Source: JADFOB01 sp964651325 (GTDB taxonomy: Bacteria > Planctomycetota > Phycisphaerae > UBA1845). Taken from it: a stretch of DNA of 32,345 nt. Position numbers and translations under genes: made by a program. Shown piece by piece: positions 1 to 8,400 of the stretch. The first letter of the stretch is position 1; each line of letters begins with the position of its first letter. The stretch lies in NCBI GenBank assembly GCA_964651325.1, contig CAZYXP010000010.1, forward strand, positions 1 through 32,345, read 5' to 3'. Below the pieces are notes generated by a model. It did not search any database and was not told the DNA's origin. It saw only the letters and a list, made by a program, of their open reading frames with translations.

Positions 1-415
1 CGATGTCATCCTCGGACCCCTCGCCCGGAGTCTTCGTCAGCAGAAGGGCAAGCTCACAAAGCGCGCGGTCGACGTTCGACAACTCCGCTTCATGGAAATT
101 CGTCGCGATTTGCTCGACCCATTCGTTGTTGTCAACCTCAACCCGGAGGCTTTCCGCGTGGGCTTGCGTTCAGTAGTGACATTCGTTGGCACGAGAGACC
201 ACGACGGCCATCATTTCCCGCTGGGCGCGGGTCAGTGGAGACTCGCCGAACATGGTCGCCATGTACAGGCCCATGCCCGCCTGGAGCACGGGGGGGTTCT
301 GGCTTTGGACCCGGACGATGTTGTAGACGCGCCCGGTCCGCTTCACGCCGGCGGCATAAATCCGGGCCAACTGTCCCTCGGCCTGGTCCTGCTCGATCTG
401 TTCAATCCATGCCAT
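1..415 (-). CDS. AhpD-like peroxidase-related selenoprotein (partial, reads through TGA)
   Basis: Carboxymuconolactone decarboxylase/AhpD-like fold, of the 'uncharacterized peroxidase-related enzyme' type; such proteins use a CxxC pair to reduce peroxides or disulfides in the cytoplasm. The start chosen is the ATG at 415 (MAWIEQIEQ), with AGGA about 8 bases upstream, rather than the ATG at 457. After residue 81 an in-frame TGA (170-172) falls exactly where the second catalytic Cys belongs: E78-C79-H80-Y81-[TGA82]-T-Q-A-H86. The frame then stays open for 56 more codons to the window edge and still looks like the family (VDRALCELALLLTKTPGEG), so I read TGA as selenocysteine. Glu78 and His86 match the AhpD proton-relay positions. 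The C-terminus, perhaps 40-50 residues, lies outside the window. A sequencing error (TGC to TGA) or a real nonsense mutation is the alternative. The selenocysteine machinery is not in this window. Confidence 0.82.
134..151 (-). promoter_or_regulatory. Candidate bacterial SECIS hairpin
   Basis: On the minus strand, immediately downstream of the TGA at 170-172, AGCCTC (151-146) pairs with GAGGTT (139-134) around a six-base loop CGGGTT (145-140). That gives six pairs including one G-U. The loop begins 24 bases after the TGA and has G at its second position. Published rules for bacterial SECIS elements ask for a short apical loop with G in the first two positions, about 16-37 bases after the UGA; this hairpin fits. 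It lies within the coding sequence, as bacterial SECIS elements do. Confidence 0.6.
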
Positions 416-555
416 GGTTGGTCCTATTTCTTCCGTGCAATGACTGCACGGGCTCAAGATCGATTGTCAGTGCGCGCGTCGTCGTCAGTGAAATTGCGGT
501 TCCGGTTGCAATCGGTCAAGACATCAGTCTTGGACAACGCCTGAGGTCCCCCTCG

Positions 556-1674
556 TCAATCGAAAACTTCCACGGTGGAATGCCGCTCCACCAGAAAAGT
601 GTAAAGCGACACAACGTCGTCATTGTACATGCGGATGCATCCGAGTGATACGCTGTGCCCGATGCTTTCCGGCTCGATCGTTCCGTGGATGCCGGAGCGT
701 TGGGCGCCGAGGGCATGCCCCTCGGTTCCGATCAGGGCGATCCATCGCTCGCCGAGGGGATTCTCGGGATCGTCTGCGTCGATCATCTGACCGCCACGCG
801 GCGGGTAGTACGTAGGGTTGCTCAGTTTGGTGCCCACGCGCCACGTCCCCGTGGGCGTGCCGTTGTCCGCTCCAAGGCCCACCTTGAAATGCGTAACGAA
901 TGTATTGTCTAGATACACGTCGAGGGCAAACTCATGCTTGTGGACCACGGCCCTGAATGGGCCTTGGATGACCTTGATCACCTGCCCCGCCCGAATGAGA
1001 TTGACGTTTTCGATGTTGTTGATGGACGCCAACAGCCCGGCGGAAATCTTGTTGGCCTTGGCGATTTTGCCAAGCGTATCGCCCGGCTTGATCGTGTACC
1101 GCGAGATGTGAACATCACCGGGGAAAATGCGGGGCGATAAAATCGTGTCGTTGCCGATGCGTGTCAGCTTCGCTCGCACCCGCGTCCGATCGGGTTCGCC
1201 AACTTCAAAGAGCATGGCCTCGCTGTAGCGAGCACGGGCCGTGAGCACGTCGTTTTGGGCAAGCGCTTGATCGCCGGCTCGGACGAGCGCGGTTTGGCGG
1301 TCTTGATCCGCGGCGAGGTCTGTGGATGGCTTCTCAGACGTCTTATTGGTTGCCACGGCTGTTCGAGGCTCGCTCGCGGGTGCGGGTCGCGGCCGGTTTG
1401 CGGAGGCGGGTCGATTCGAGTTGGGCCCGGGTTGGACCGCAGTTGGCGCTTTTGCTGATGAGGCAGATGCCGCTCCTGCTGGCGCAGCCCCCGGCATGCC
1501 TGCTAGGAGCGGCTTGTGATTGCCAAGTGGTTGCGGTTCGTCGAGCGGTGTCGCGTCCGGGATGAGCCACCAAGCCCCGACGGCCAGAACCGTCAGGCAA
1601 GCCACGACGGGAATAACGGGTAAGCCACGCCGGCGGCGGGGCCGACGAGCACGGTAGGAACGGCGTCTTGCCAT
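556..1674 (-). CDS. LysM and L,D-transpeptidase (YkuD) cell-wall protein
   Basis: Predicted 372-residue envelope enzyme that would cross-link peptidoglycan (3-3 links) or attach proteins to it. The N-terminus is very Arg-rich (2-16), followed by a membrane helix at about 17-38 and a Pro/Ala/Ser-rich linker to about 115. A helical stretch at about 122-172 resembles a single TPR-like unit. A LysM domain at about 193-236 (YTIKPGDTLGKIAKANKIS) should bind glycan. The YkuD catalytic domain covers about 241-371, with His330 (IHGT) and the nucleophile Cys346 in SLGCIRM. The ATG at 1674 is preferred over the upstream start at 1749 because GGAGG sits 8 bases before it. It lies 140 bases downstream of the selenoprotein gene's start, on the same strand, so it is transcribed toward it. 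Well supported. Confidence 0.93.
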   Translation of the reverse strand: MARRRSYRARRPRRRRGLPVIPVVACLTVLAVGAWWLIPDATPLDEPQPLGNHKPLLAGMPGAAPAGAASASSAKAPTAVQPGPNSNRPASANRPRPAPASEPRTAVATNKTSEKPSTDLAADQDRQTALVRAGDQALAQNDVLTARARYSEAMLFEVGEPDRTRVRAKLTRIGNDTILSPRIFPGDVHISRYTIKPGDTLGKIAKANKISAGLLASINNIENVNLIRAGQVIKVIQGPFRAVVHKHEFALDVYLDNTFVTHFKVGLGADNGTPTGTWRVGTKLSNPTYYPPRGGQMIDADDPENPLGERWIALIGTEGHALGAQRSGIHGTIEPESIGHSVSLGCIRMYNDDVVSLYTFLVERHSTVEVFD

Positions 1675-2035
1675 GGTTTCGCCTCCATGCGCGAATGTCG
1701 ATGCGGGGGTCAGACGCCAAAGCGACCTGGCCACTCGGGTGTACCACACCTGTACTTAAGCTTACGCCCAATTCGCTCGGATGCAAGCGGAATTACGGCG
1801 ACCCGGCGGTACGGCAGAGGGCTGCTTTGTTGAAGGGGCCACCAAAGCGGAGATTGCCATGGAGCGTTCGTGTGCCAGGGGCCATTGGGCGCACCCGGAC
1901 GGCTGGGGAACGCTCCTACTGCGGCCAGCCGAAGCCGATTGGTGTGCCGAAGCAACCCCCTGCCACGCGGGGCTGCTTGACGGAAGGGGCCGGTCTGTCT
2001 CCAATGCGGGTTCGATCTAGGGAGAGACGTAGGCG
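1675..2035. other. Gene-free stretch with RNA-like hairpins and a direct repeat
   Basis: No convincing protein is seen in this 361-base gap between divergent genes. It does hold structure. A 9-base inverted repeat GGAGCGTTC/GAACGCTCC (1861-1869, 1908-1916) encloses a second stem GTGTGCC/GGCGCAC (1870-1876, 1888-1894). A hairpin AAGCA-CCCC/GGGG-TGCTT spans 1950-1978 with one mismatch. Two 22-base segments at 1819-1840 and 1970-1991 match at 18 positions. This could be a small structured RNA, the leader of the gene starting at 2036, or decayed repeats. I could not match it to RNase P, tmRNA, SRP or 6S RNA. Confidence 0.4.
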
Positions 2036-2617
2036 ATGGGAAGCTCCAAGACCAATCCAATGGCGACACCGTGGTCCGTCGAGCGGACCAGTGGCGTCTG
2101 CGCGCAAACCGGGGAAGCCATCCATGAAGGGGACGGCTTCTACTCCGTCCTGTTCGAGGAAGGGGATTCGTTTCGTCGGGCCGACTACAGCCTGACCGCA
2201 TGGGACGGACCACCCGAAGGCGCGTTCTGCTATTTCAAGACGCGTATGGCCGTCAAAGAGAAGCGGAAGAAGACGTTTGTGGATAACGAAATGTTGCGTG
2301 CGTTTTTTCTGCGGCTGGGGGGCGAGCAGGAGCCCGACCGGGTACGTTTTCGCTTCGTGATCGCGCTGATTCTGATGCGCAAGCGCGTTTTGCGGTATGA
2401 ACAATGCGTGACCACGGACGAAATCGAAGTATGGGACATGCATCTGACCCGTGACACGTCGATCCACAAGGTGGTCAATCCTCGCATGTCTGAGGAGCAA
2501 ATCGAGGAGGTCAGCAGCCAACTCTCGGGCATTCTGCACGCGGACATGGGTGATTGGGACCTCGAAGAGGCTCCCGCCGACGGCGTCAGCGAAGAAGGAT
2601 CGTCGGATGAAGCTTGA
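2036..2617 (+). CDS. Conserved hypothetical protein, first gene of a three-gene cassette
   Basis: A 193-residue soluble protein that I do not recognise by function. The N-terminal part looks like a small treble-clef-like or beta module: WSVERTSGVCAQTG at about 12-25, then GDGFYSVLFEEGDSFRRADYS, with a Trp-Asp-Gly turn. The middle is basic and helical (MAVKEKRKKTFVDNEML), and the C-terminus is acidic and low-complexity. No signal peptide or membrane helix is seen. GGAGAG (2021-2026) lies 9 bases before the ATG, which decides the start. The 3' end overlaps the downstream lipoprotein start by 11 bases, so the two are probably translated together. Similar short proteins are, to my memory, a planctomycete speciality; that is knowledge, not seen here. 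Confidence 0.75.
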   Translation: MGSSKTNPMATPWSVERTSGVCAQTGEAIHEGDGFYSVLFEEGDSFRRADYSLTAWDGPPEGAFCYFKTRMAVKEKRKKTFVDNEMLRAFFLRLGGEQEPDRVRFRFVIALILMRKRVLRYEQCVTTDEIEVWDMHLTRDTSIHKVVNPRMSEEQIEEVSSQLSGILHADMGDWDLEEAPADGVSEEGSSDEA

Positions 2618-3455
2618 GGCCGCCCTCAAGCCCGGTCTGCTGATGGGCCGACTCCTGCCGGCCGCGATCGTGCTGGCGGTGATGTGTGGGGGGTGTACGC
2701 CCAAGACGATCAAGTTGACGCCCGCTCGGGCCATGCCACTCGCAAGAGCGTGCGCGGCGGTCAACGCCAACACGGCCCGCATCGCCGGCACGCTACGAGC
2801 GACCGGCACGGTGGACGGTCGGATCGTGGACGCTGACGGGAAGGCTCGCTCGTTTTCCGTCGATGCCACCCTTTTTTTCCTGGCGCCGCGTTTCGTGCGG
2901 TTTGATATGAAGAAGCTGGGCGAAACGCAAATGCGGGTGGGATCCAATGCGTCACGGTTTTGGTACTACGCCAAGGATGCGGATCGGTACGAATGCGGGT
3001 GGCATGGGCAAAATCGGGGCTGGAACCTTCCGATCGTGCCGGAGCAGCTTGTCGAGGCGTTTGGCTTGACGTCGATTCCGACCGATCTGATCTCACCGGG
3101 AGACGTGGCGCGATTGCAGAGGATTGAGCCGGCGCGGCAGCAGATTCTTTTCCTGAAGGAGTCGGCGGGGCGAGGCATTCGGATTGCCAAGGAATACTGG
3201 CTCGACCGCTATCCGCCATACTTGACCCGGCGTGTTGTATTTCGCGGGAGCATGGGGGAATTAGACATGTCTTCAGATCTCAGCGAGTACCAGCGGCTCG
3301 GGGATGATGGCCCTATGCTGCCGCACCTGTTGGACGCGGAGTGGTTTGATCCACCGCTGAAGCTGCGGTTCAAAGTGCGCCAATGGAAATCGGTGCCCCA
3401 AGTCGCTGAGGATGGGATTCAGTTTCGAACCCCCACCGAGTGCATGAATCCATGA
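2607..3455 (+). CDS. Putative outer-membrane or membrane lipoprotein, LolA/DUF4292-like
   Basis: Predicted 282-residue lipoprotein. A hydrophobic signal segment (about 13-29) ends in CGGC, with Cys30 as the probable lipidated residue; the lipobox is not perfect because -3 is Cys. The mature part reads like a beta-rich lipoprotein of the LolA/LppX style: ARIAGTLRATGTVDG, then FFLAPRFVRFDMKKLGETQMRVGSN, which resembles 'film on reporter' strands. That family link is an inference. The start at 2607 has GAAGGA about 8 bases upstream. An internal ATG at 2643 would also give a signal peptide but has no ribosome site. It overlaps the gene before it by 11 bases and the gene after it by ATGA (3452-3455), so the trio is probably one operon. 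Confidence 0.78.
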   Translation: MKLEAALKPGLLMGRLLPAAIVLAVMCGGCTPKTIKLTPARAMPLARACAAVNANTARIAGTLRATGTVDGRIVDADGKARSFSVDATLFFLAPRFVRFDMKKLGETQMRVGSNASRFWYYAKDADRYECGWHGQNRGWNLPIVPEQLVEAFGLTSIPTDLISPGDVARLQRIEPARQQILFLKESAGRGIRIAKEYWLDRYPPYLTRRVVFRGSMGELDMSSDLSEYQRLGDDGPMLPHLLDAEWFDPPLKLRFKVRQWKSVPQVAEDGIQFRTPTECMNP

Positions 3456-5215
3456 AAAGCGGTCTATGCATGTTTCATACCGGCGGCGCCAGGTCGTGGT
3501 TACGGTTTTGCGTGATTGGCTCGTGGCTTTGCGGGGCGAGCGCCTTTCCCGTGCAAGCCGACCAGCCGGAGGGACTGTTCGGGGTGGCCGGCAACCAGCA
3601 GGTCATCTGGCTGTTCCAGAACATGACCCACGCTGAGAGCAAGCAGACAGCGCTCTTTTTTACCTATTGTCCACTTGACGAGGCCAAGAAGACCCGATTC
3701 GCCACCCGGCCGGTCGGCCCGATCGGTGGCGAGATTGCCGCCATGGCGGTTTCGGGTCGGAACCTACACATTATCTACAGCGACGGGACGCATCAATCCT
3801 TGGTTCCGCCGACAAGTTCTTGGAGCATGGTTGCCGGGTGCAAGCAGGTCCGCGAGCGCAATCTTCCGGAGTCCGCCGTGCCTCTGGCGCTCGCTGGCGA
3901 TCTTGAACGCGAGGCACTCTATGCCTTGATCACGTCTCGCCAGGCAAGCCCCCTGGTTCCCACGTTCGAAAACGTGCCCCTCGACAAGAGCGGGCAAACG
4001 GACACGGTTGACCCTGTGGACGACCTCTCATTGCGTGGTGCCAACGAGGAGAAGCCGCCGCCTCCCTCTGAGCCCATCACCGATCTGGCGATCGTGCGGT
4101 TTGAGAGTGGGCGTTGGATGATGGATCGCCCGGCCCCGGCGGATTTCAAACTACAGGGTCGACCCTTGACCCTCTGGGTGGCAGGCGGGCGAATCCACGT
4201 CATTTACAATCCAAACGGGCAAGGCGAAGCGTGGACGTATCGATCCAGCGCGACCTCCGAGGATCCTTGGTCCGAGGCCATGGCTTGGCCTGCTGCGCCG
4301 GATCCGGATTTTGCGTCCGGCTCGGTTTGGGAGGATCAGCCGATTCTTTTGGTCGGTCGCGAAGCCTCTTTTCAGTATTGGAAACTAGGACAAGGGGGGT
4401 GGAAGCCGTCGCCGCTTGCCGCGAGCGACGTTTCCCGCGTTTCCTTGGCTGGAGGCGGGTTTGCGGCCTATCTGTCGGGGGCTCATCTCGGGCTGGCGCG
4501 CCGCGAAGAAGGGGCCTCGCTTCATTTTGGACGCTGGAATATTGCGGACGGTTCGACGCTGGATCCCCTAGCGGTTGTCCCTGCGCTGGTACCGCCCGAC
4601 CCCCCGACGATTACCAGCGCCGCCAAGCACTTGTTGGAATACGCCGTTTTGGGCTTGGCGCTGGCCGCGGTCTTTATCTGGCGCCGCAGTAGTATTGTCC
4701 ACCACCCGAAGCTTGCCCACAATCAGAGACTTGCCCGCGTATCGCGCCGGGCACTGGCTTTTGGCATTGACATGGCGATTCTCACGCCCGCGGTGATTGC
4801 GGTCTTTTACCGCCTCCTGTTGGTCGAAGAGGCCGCTTTTCCCATCTGGAACGCAAACGGTGTTTCAGATGACCCCTCCGGTCGTTACTGGTTTCGAGCC
4901 CTCGTGGGCCTATGCGTCGGGATATACGGGGCGATTTTCGAGTCGGCCATGAGCTCGACGCCGGGGAAACGGGCGTTACGGCTTCGCGTGGTTTGCGCCG
5001 ACGGAAAACCGCTCGGATTTGGGCGCGTGCTCGTCCGCAACTTGGCCCGCGTTGTCGAATTCCATTTTGTTCCGCTTGTTCTGCTGGTTGCGGTGACCTT
5101 CGGTAAGCAGCGTCTAGGGGACCTGCTTGCTCGATCGTACGTCGTGGAGCCCGGCGACACATCATCCTCTTCACCTGACGAGCCTTATTCCCGCGATGAC
5201 TCCGACTTCGACTGA
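3452..5215 (+). CDS. RDD-family membrane protein with large extracytoplasmic domain
   Basis: Predicted 587-residue protein. A signal peptide (about 15-37) is followed by roughly 350 residues rich in Trp, Gly and short strands (GRNLHIIYSDG, GGRIHVIYNPNG), suggesting a beta-propeller-like sensor or binding domain outside the membrane. A membrane helix at about 393-411 leads to a C-terminal RDD domain (about 425-570) with Arg/Asp-containing helices (RALAFGIDMAIL) and the family's STPGKRALRLRVV and GKQRLGDLLA signatures. RDD domains are membrane modules of uncertain, possibly transport, function. The ATG at 3452 forms an ATGA overlap with the lipoprotein stop; a GTG at 3440 would add four residues. 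The coupling suggests the lipoprotein and this protein act together in the envelope. The fusion of a large soluble domain to RDD is the unusual part. Confidence 0.8.
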   Translation: MKSGLCMFHTGGARSWLRFCVIGSWLCGASAFPVQADQPEGLFGVAGNQQVIWLFQNMTHAESKQTALFFTYCPLDEAKKTRFATRPVGPIGGEIAAMAVSGRNLHIIYSDGTHQSLVPPTSSWSMVAGCKQVRERNLPESAVPLALAGDLEREALYALITSRQASPLVPTFENVPLDKSGQTDTVDPVDDLSLRGANEEKPPPPSEPITDLAIVRFESGRWMMDRPAPADFKLQGRPLTLWVAGGRIHVIYNPNGQGEAWTYRSSATSEDPWSEAMAWPAAPDPDFASGSVWEDQPILLVGREASFQYWKLGQGGWKPSPLAASDVSRVSLAGGGFAAYLSGAHLGLARREEGASLHFGRWNIADGSTLDPLAVVPALVPPDPPTITSAAKHLLEYAVLGLALAAVFIWRRSSIVHHPKLAHNQRLARVSRRALAFGIDMAILTPAVIAVFYRLLLVEEAAFPIWNANGVSDDPSGRYWFRALVGLCVGIYGAIFESAMSSTPGKRALRLRVVCADGKPLGFGRVLVRNLARVVEFHFVPLVLLVAVTFGKQRLGDLLARSYVVEPGDTSSSSPDEPYSRDDSDFD

Positions 5216-5316
5216 GCCATCCTCGCCTGATGGGGAAGTGGGACGCGCACCGGATGATCCTTGACCGATAACTTAAGGGCTGCTTGGCCGGTGCCGATGA
5301 GCCACATGGATGATTG

Positions 5317-5352
5317 GGCGCGCGGATTGCGGCGCCATGATGGTCGCGCGCC
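5317..5352. other. Eight-base-pair hairpin between the RDD and ATPase genes
   Basis: GGCGCGCG (5317-5324) and CGCGCGCC (5345-5352) are perfectly complementary around a 20-base loop that itself holds the palindrome GGCGCC. There is no T-run after it on either strand, so it is not a classic intrinsic terminator. It could still end transcription of the three-gene cassette or act in the leader of the next gene. Confidence 0.35.
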
Positions 5353-5401
5353 AGTTTAGCTGGGAATAGGATGCACGCTCTAGGCGATAGGTGTTCACTT
5401 C

Positions 5402-8400
5402 ATGTATACGAAATTCTTTGGGCTTTCTCGGCGTCCGTTTGAAGAACGAGCGGACCCCCAATTCTACTTTCCGACCTCCCACGGCGATGAAGTGTTGGCC
5501 TCGCTGGAGTATGAGTCGCAGTCTGGTCAATCCATCGCGCTGTTGATAGGGGAAGCCGGGACCGGCAAGACGCTGCTTATGCGTTCGTTGCTCATGCGCG
5601 GGAAGCCGTCGGATCAGAGCGTCGTGTTGACGTGGGCCGCCGGTGGGCAATCGAGCGTGATTCGCGAGGCGTGCAAGGCCTTCGGCGTCACGCTTCCAAC
5701 GTCCTTCAGCGCTGGCCGCGGATTGGCGAGAATGCGCCGACATCTCAAGCGGGTTACCACCAATGGGCGGCGCGCGTTGCTGGTGATTGACCAAGCGGAG
5801 CACCTGTCGCATGAGCAGCTCGAGGAGATCAGTGAGCTGACCTCCCTGCATCTGTGCGACCAATCAATGCTGACGGTCATGCTGGCCGGTCAGCCGCAAT
5901 TCAAGGCATTGTTGGATCGAGCCGAGCTATCGAGCTTGCGCCAAAGGCTGTTTGGAGAGCGTGTGCTCGTCCCGTTTTCGTCGGCCGAGACCGAGGCCTA
6001 CATCGCCCATCGGGTGAAGGTGGCCGGCGCCGCGAACGCCGATCTGTTTGAGCGGTCCGCCATTGAGGTGATTCATCGCGTTTCCGGGGGCATCCCCCGG
6101 CTGATCAATCATGTGGCGGGCGAGGCGATGCTGGGAGCTTACGGCGCCTCCCGCAAGACGGTTACCGAGTCGGTCGTTTTGGAACTGGTCAAGGAGCACG
6201 CATACGCAGAGCCGATGCCGACCACAGCCCCGTCAAGCGAAACCGCTGCGGTCGATTTGCAAGGGGGGATGGGGTCGAAAGCGGAATCCGGAACCGGCGT
6301 TGTGCGCAGCGCGTCGTTGTCGCGAGACCGCCTCGAGGTTGAAGGTGATCCGCTCTTCGGAGTTGGCGAACCGGCAACGGATCATGCGGCTGATGTCGGA
6401 TATGGTGTGGGTTCAGGGATGATTTTGGATCAACTCGGTGGTGTCGGCCTCGAGTCACTGAATCCCCTCGAAGGCGGCGACCAAGGGGGCATGATGGTTG
6501 ATCGGGGGCACTTGTTACTGGAAAACCTAGAGCGTGCCCTCGCCCGCGCGGAACGGATGAGTACGACGTCTCAGGCGGCACTGGCGCAGTCCACCGCCGT
6601 GGAGACACACCTCGAGACGCTTGTTGGCCACGCGCAACGCATCGCAGTAGAGTTGGGCGGATCCGTGACCCGTGCCAACGATTCGTTGAGTACCTTGAAC
6701 GCTCGCATCCGGTCGGAAGTTTCGACGGCGCAAGACCGTATGGCCGTGACCCACGAACGGCTCGCCGAATTGCCTGGAATTCTCGAGACGGCGGACCACA
6801 AGGTTGCCCATTTGCAGGATGCCTGTGCGAACGCAGAGCATGTGGAAACCTCCTTGCGTCAGTTCGGTGAGCAGCTCGCGGACCAAGCAGACACGGTTCA
6901 AGAACGCATCAGTGTTGCTGTGACCGGAACCCAAGCAGGCCAGGAGGCGTTGGATCGGGCCTCGAAGTTGATCGAGACGATGCAACGCGAGGAAGCCAAT
7001 CACGAGCAATCAAGTCGGCGGGCCGGCGACCAAATCGACGCCAAGCTACGCACCTTGAACCAATCGCTCTCGAAAGCGGAGCGGATCAAAGAGGAGCTGC
7101 TCCACAAGAGCATCAATCACTTCGAGGCCACGCTTCAAAAGTCGCTGGATCGAATTGCCGCCTCCCAACTCGAGGCATGGAGCGCTACGCAACGCACGTC
7201 GGATGAAGCGCTCTCGAAAGCGGATCGAGCGATCGCATCGCTAGCAGCGCAAACCGAGAACATGCTAACCGAGGCGAATCGCATCAAGGACGACCTGCTC
7301 CATAAGAGCATGGAGCATTTCGAGGGCAAGCTTGAGAAGGTGCTGGATCGGTTTTGCGTTGCTCAGCTCGAAGCGATCAACGCCATGGAATCGAGAGAAA
7401 CGGAGTTGCGCTCCCAGGTCTCTGGCTTGGAGGCGCGTGCTGAAGTGTTGCAACGAATGCTTCGCACGACGGGTCAAAAGGTTGACGCGATGCAGAAGCG
7501 GTCAACGGACGTGGCAACGGATTGCAAGAAGTCGCTCGCTCAAATCTCGGTGAAAGAGCAGCGGGTTGCTCAACTCGGATGTGATTTGGACAGCAGCATC
7601 GAGCGAGGCGAAGCCCACAAGACGGAAATGCAATGCGCCACGGGTAAAGCCGAGGCATTGCAGCGAGGCGTGGCCGCGATGCTAGTAGACATAGGTGCTG
7701 CCCAGGAGCGGGCGGTTGCCGCCGCTGCCCAAATTGAGGGCCATAAAGCCATCGTCTCCAACATCGAGCAGGCGGTGCAGCAAGGTCAATCCGCAACCAG
7801 CGACTTGGATGCGGTCGTTTCCCATGTTGGCCAACTGCAAAGCGACGTTGCCGAAATTGCCCAGAAGGCGGCCCTCAAGACGGAGCAGTTCCGATCCGGC
7901 GTGGACCAGGTCGAACGTGAGGCGGAGGCCACGATCGCGCGAATCGAACAAGCCGCGACCGAGCGAACCGAACAAATGCAGCGTGACGTCGCTGTGGTTA
8001 CCGAGGAGGCGTCTGCCACGACCCAGCAATTCCGATCGGGCGTGGAGCAGGTGGAACGTGAAGCAGAGGCCACGGTAACGCACATTGCCCAAGCCGCCAT
8101 CGAGCGGACGCAGCGAACGCAAAATGACATTGCGGCGGTTGTTGAAGAGGCGTCCGTCAAAACGGAGGCATTCCAATCGCGCGTGGGCCAAGTTGAGCGC
8201 GTCGCGGAAGCCACGATTGAGCGAATCGCTGAGGTCACAAAGGAGCGGACCGAACAACTCAAAGGTGAGGTGGCGCAGGTCGCAGAAGAGGCGTGTGCCA
8301 AGACGGAGGTGTTTCGCGCGGGCGTTTGCAAAGTCCAAGTTGAAGCGGACGAAACCATTGCGCGGATTGCCCAGGCGGTGGCGCAAGGGTCGGATGCCAT

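Noticed and set aside
170..457. A complete 95-residue protein ending at the TGA
   Set aside because: The stop falls exactly on the catalytic Cys position and family-like sequence continues in frame beyond it, so it is better read as one longer selenoprotein starting at 415.
2008..2017. GGGTTCGATC resembling a tRNA or tmRNA T-loop
   Set aside because: The flanking five bases on each side do not pair, and no acceptor, anticodon or D stem is found.
1781..2020. A 79-codon ORF in the structured gap
   Set aside because: No ribosome site, no domain, and the DNA is dominated by inverted and direct repeats rather than coding periodicity.
1916..2947. Long minus-strand ORF (343 codons) opposite the hypothetical and lipoprotein genes
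   Set aside because: It is antisense to two genes with ribosome sites and a recognisable signal peptide, and its sequence is His/Arg/Pro-rich with no domain.
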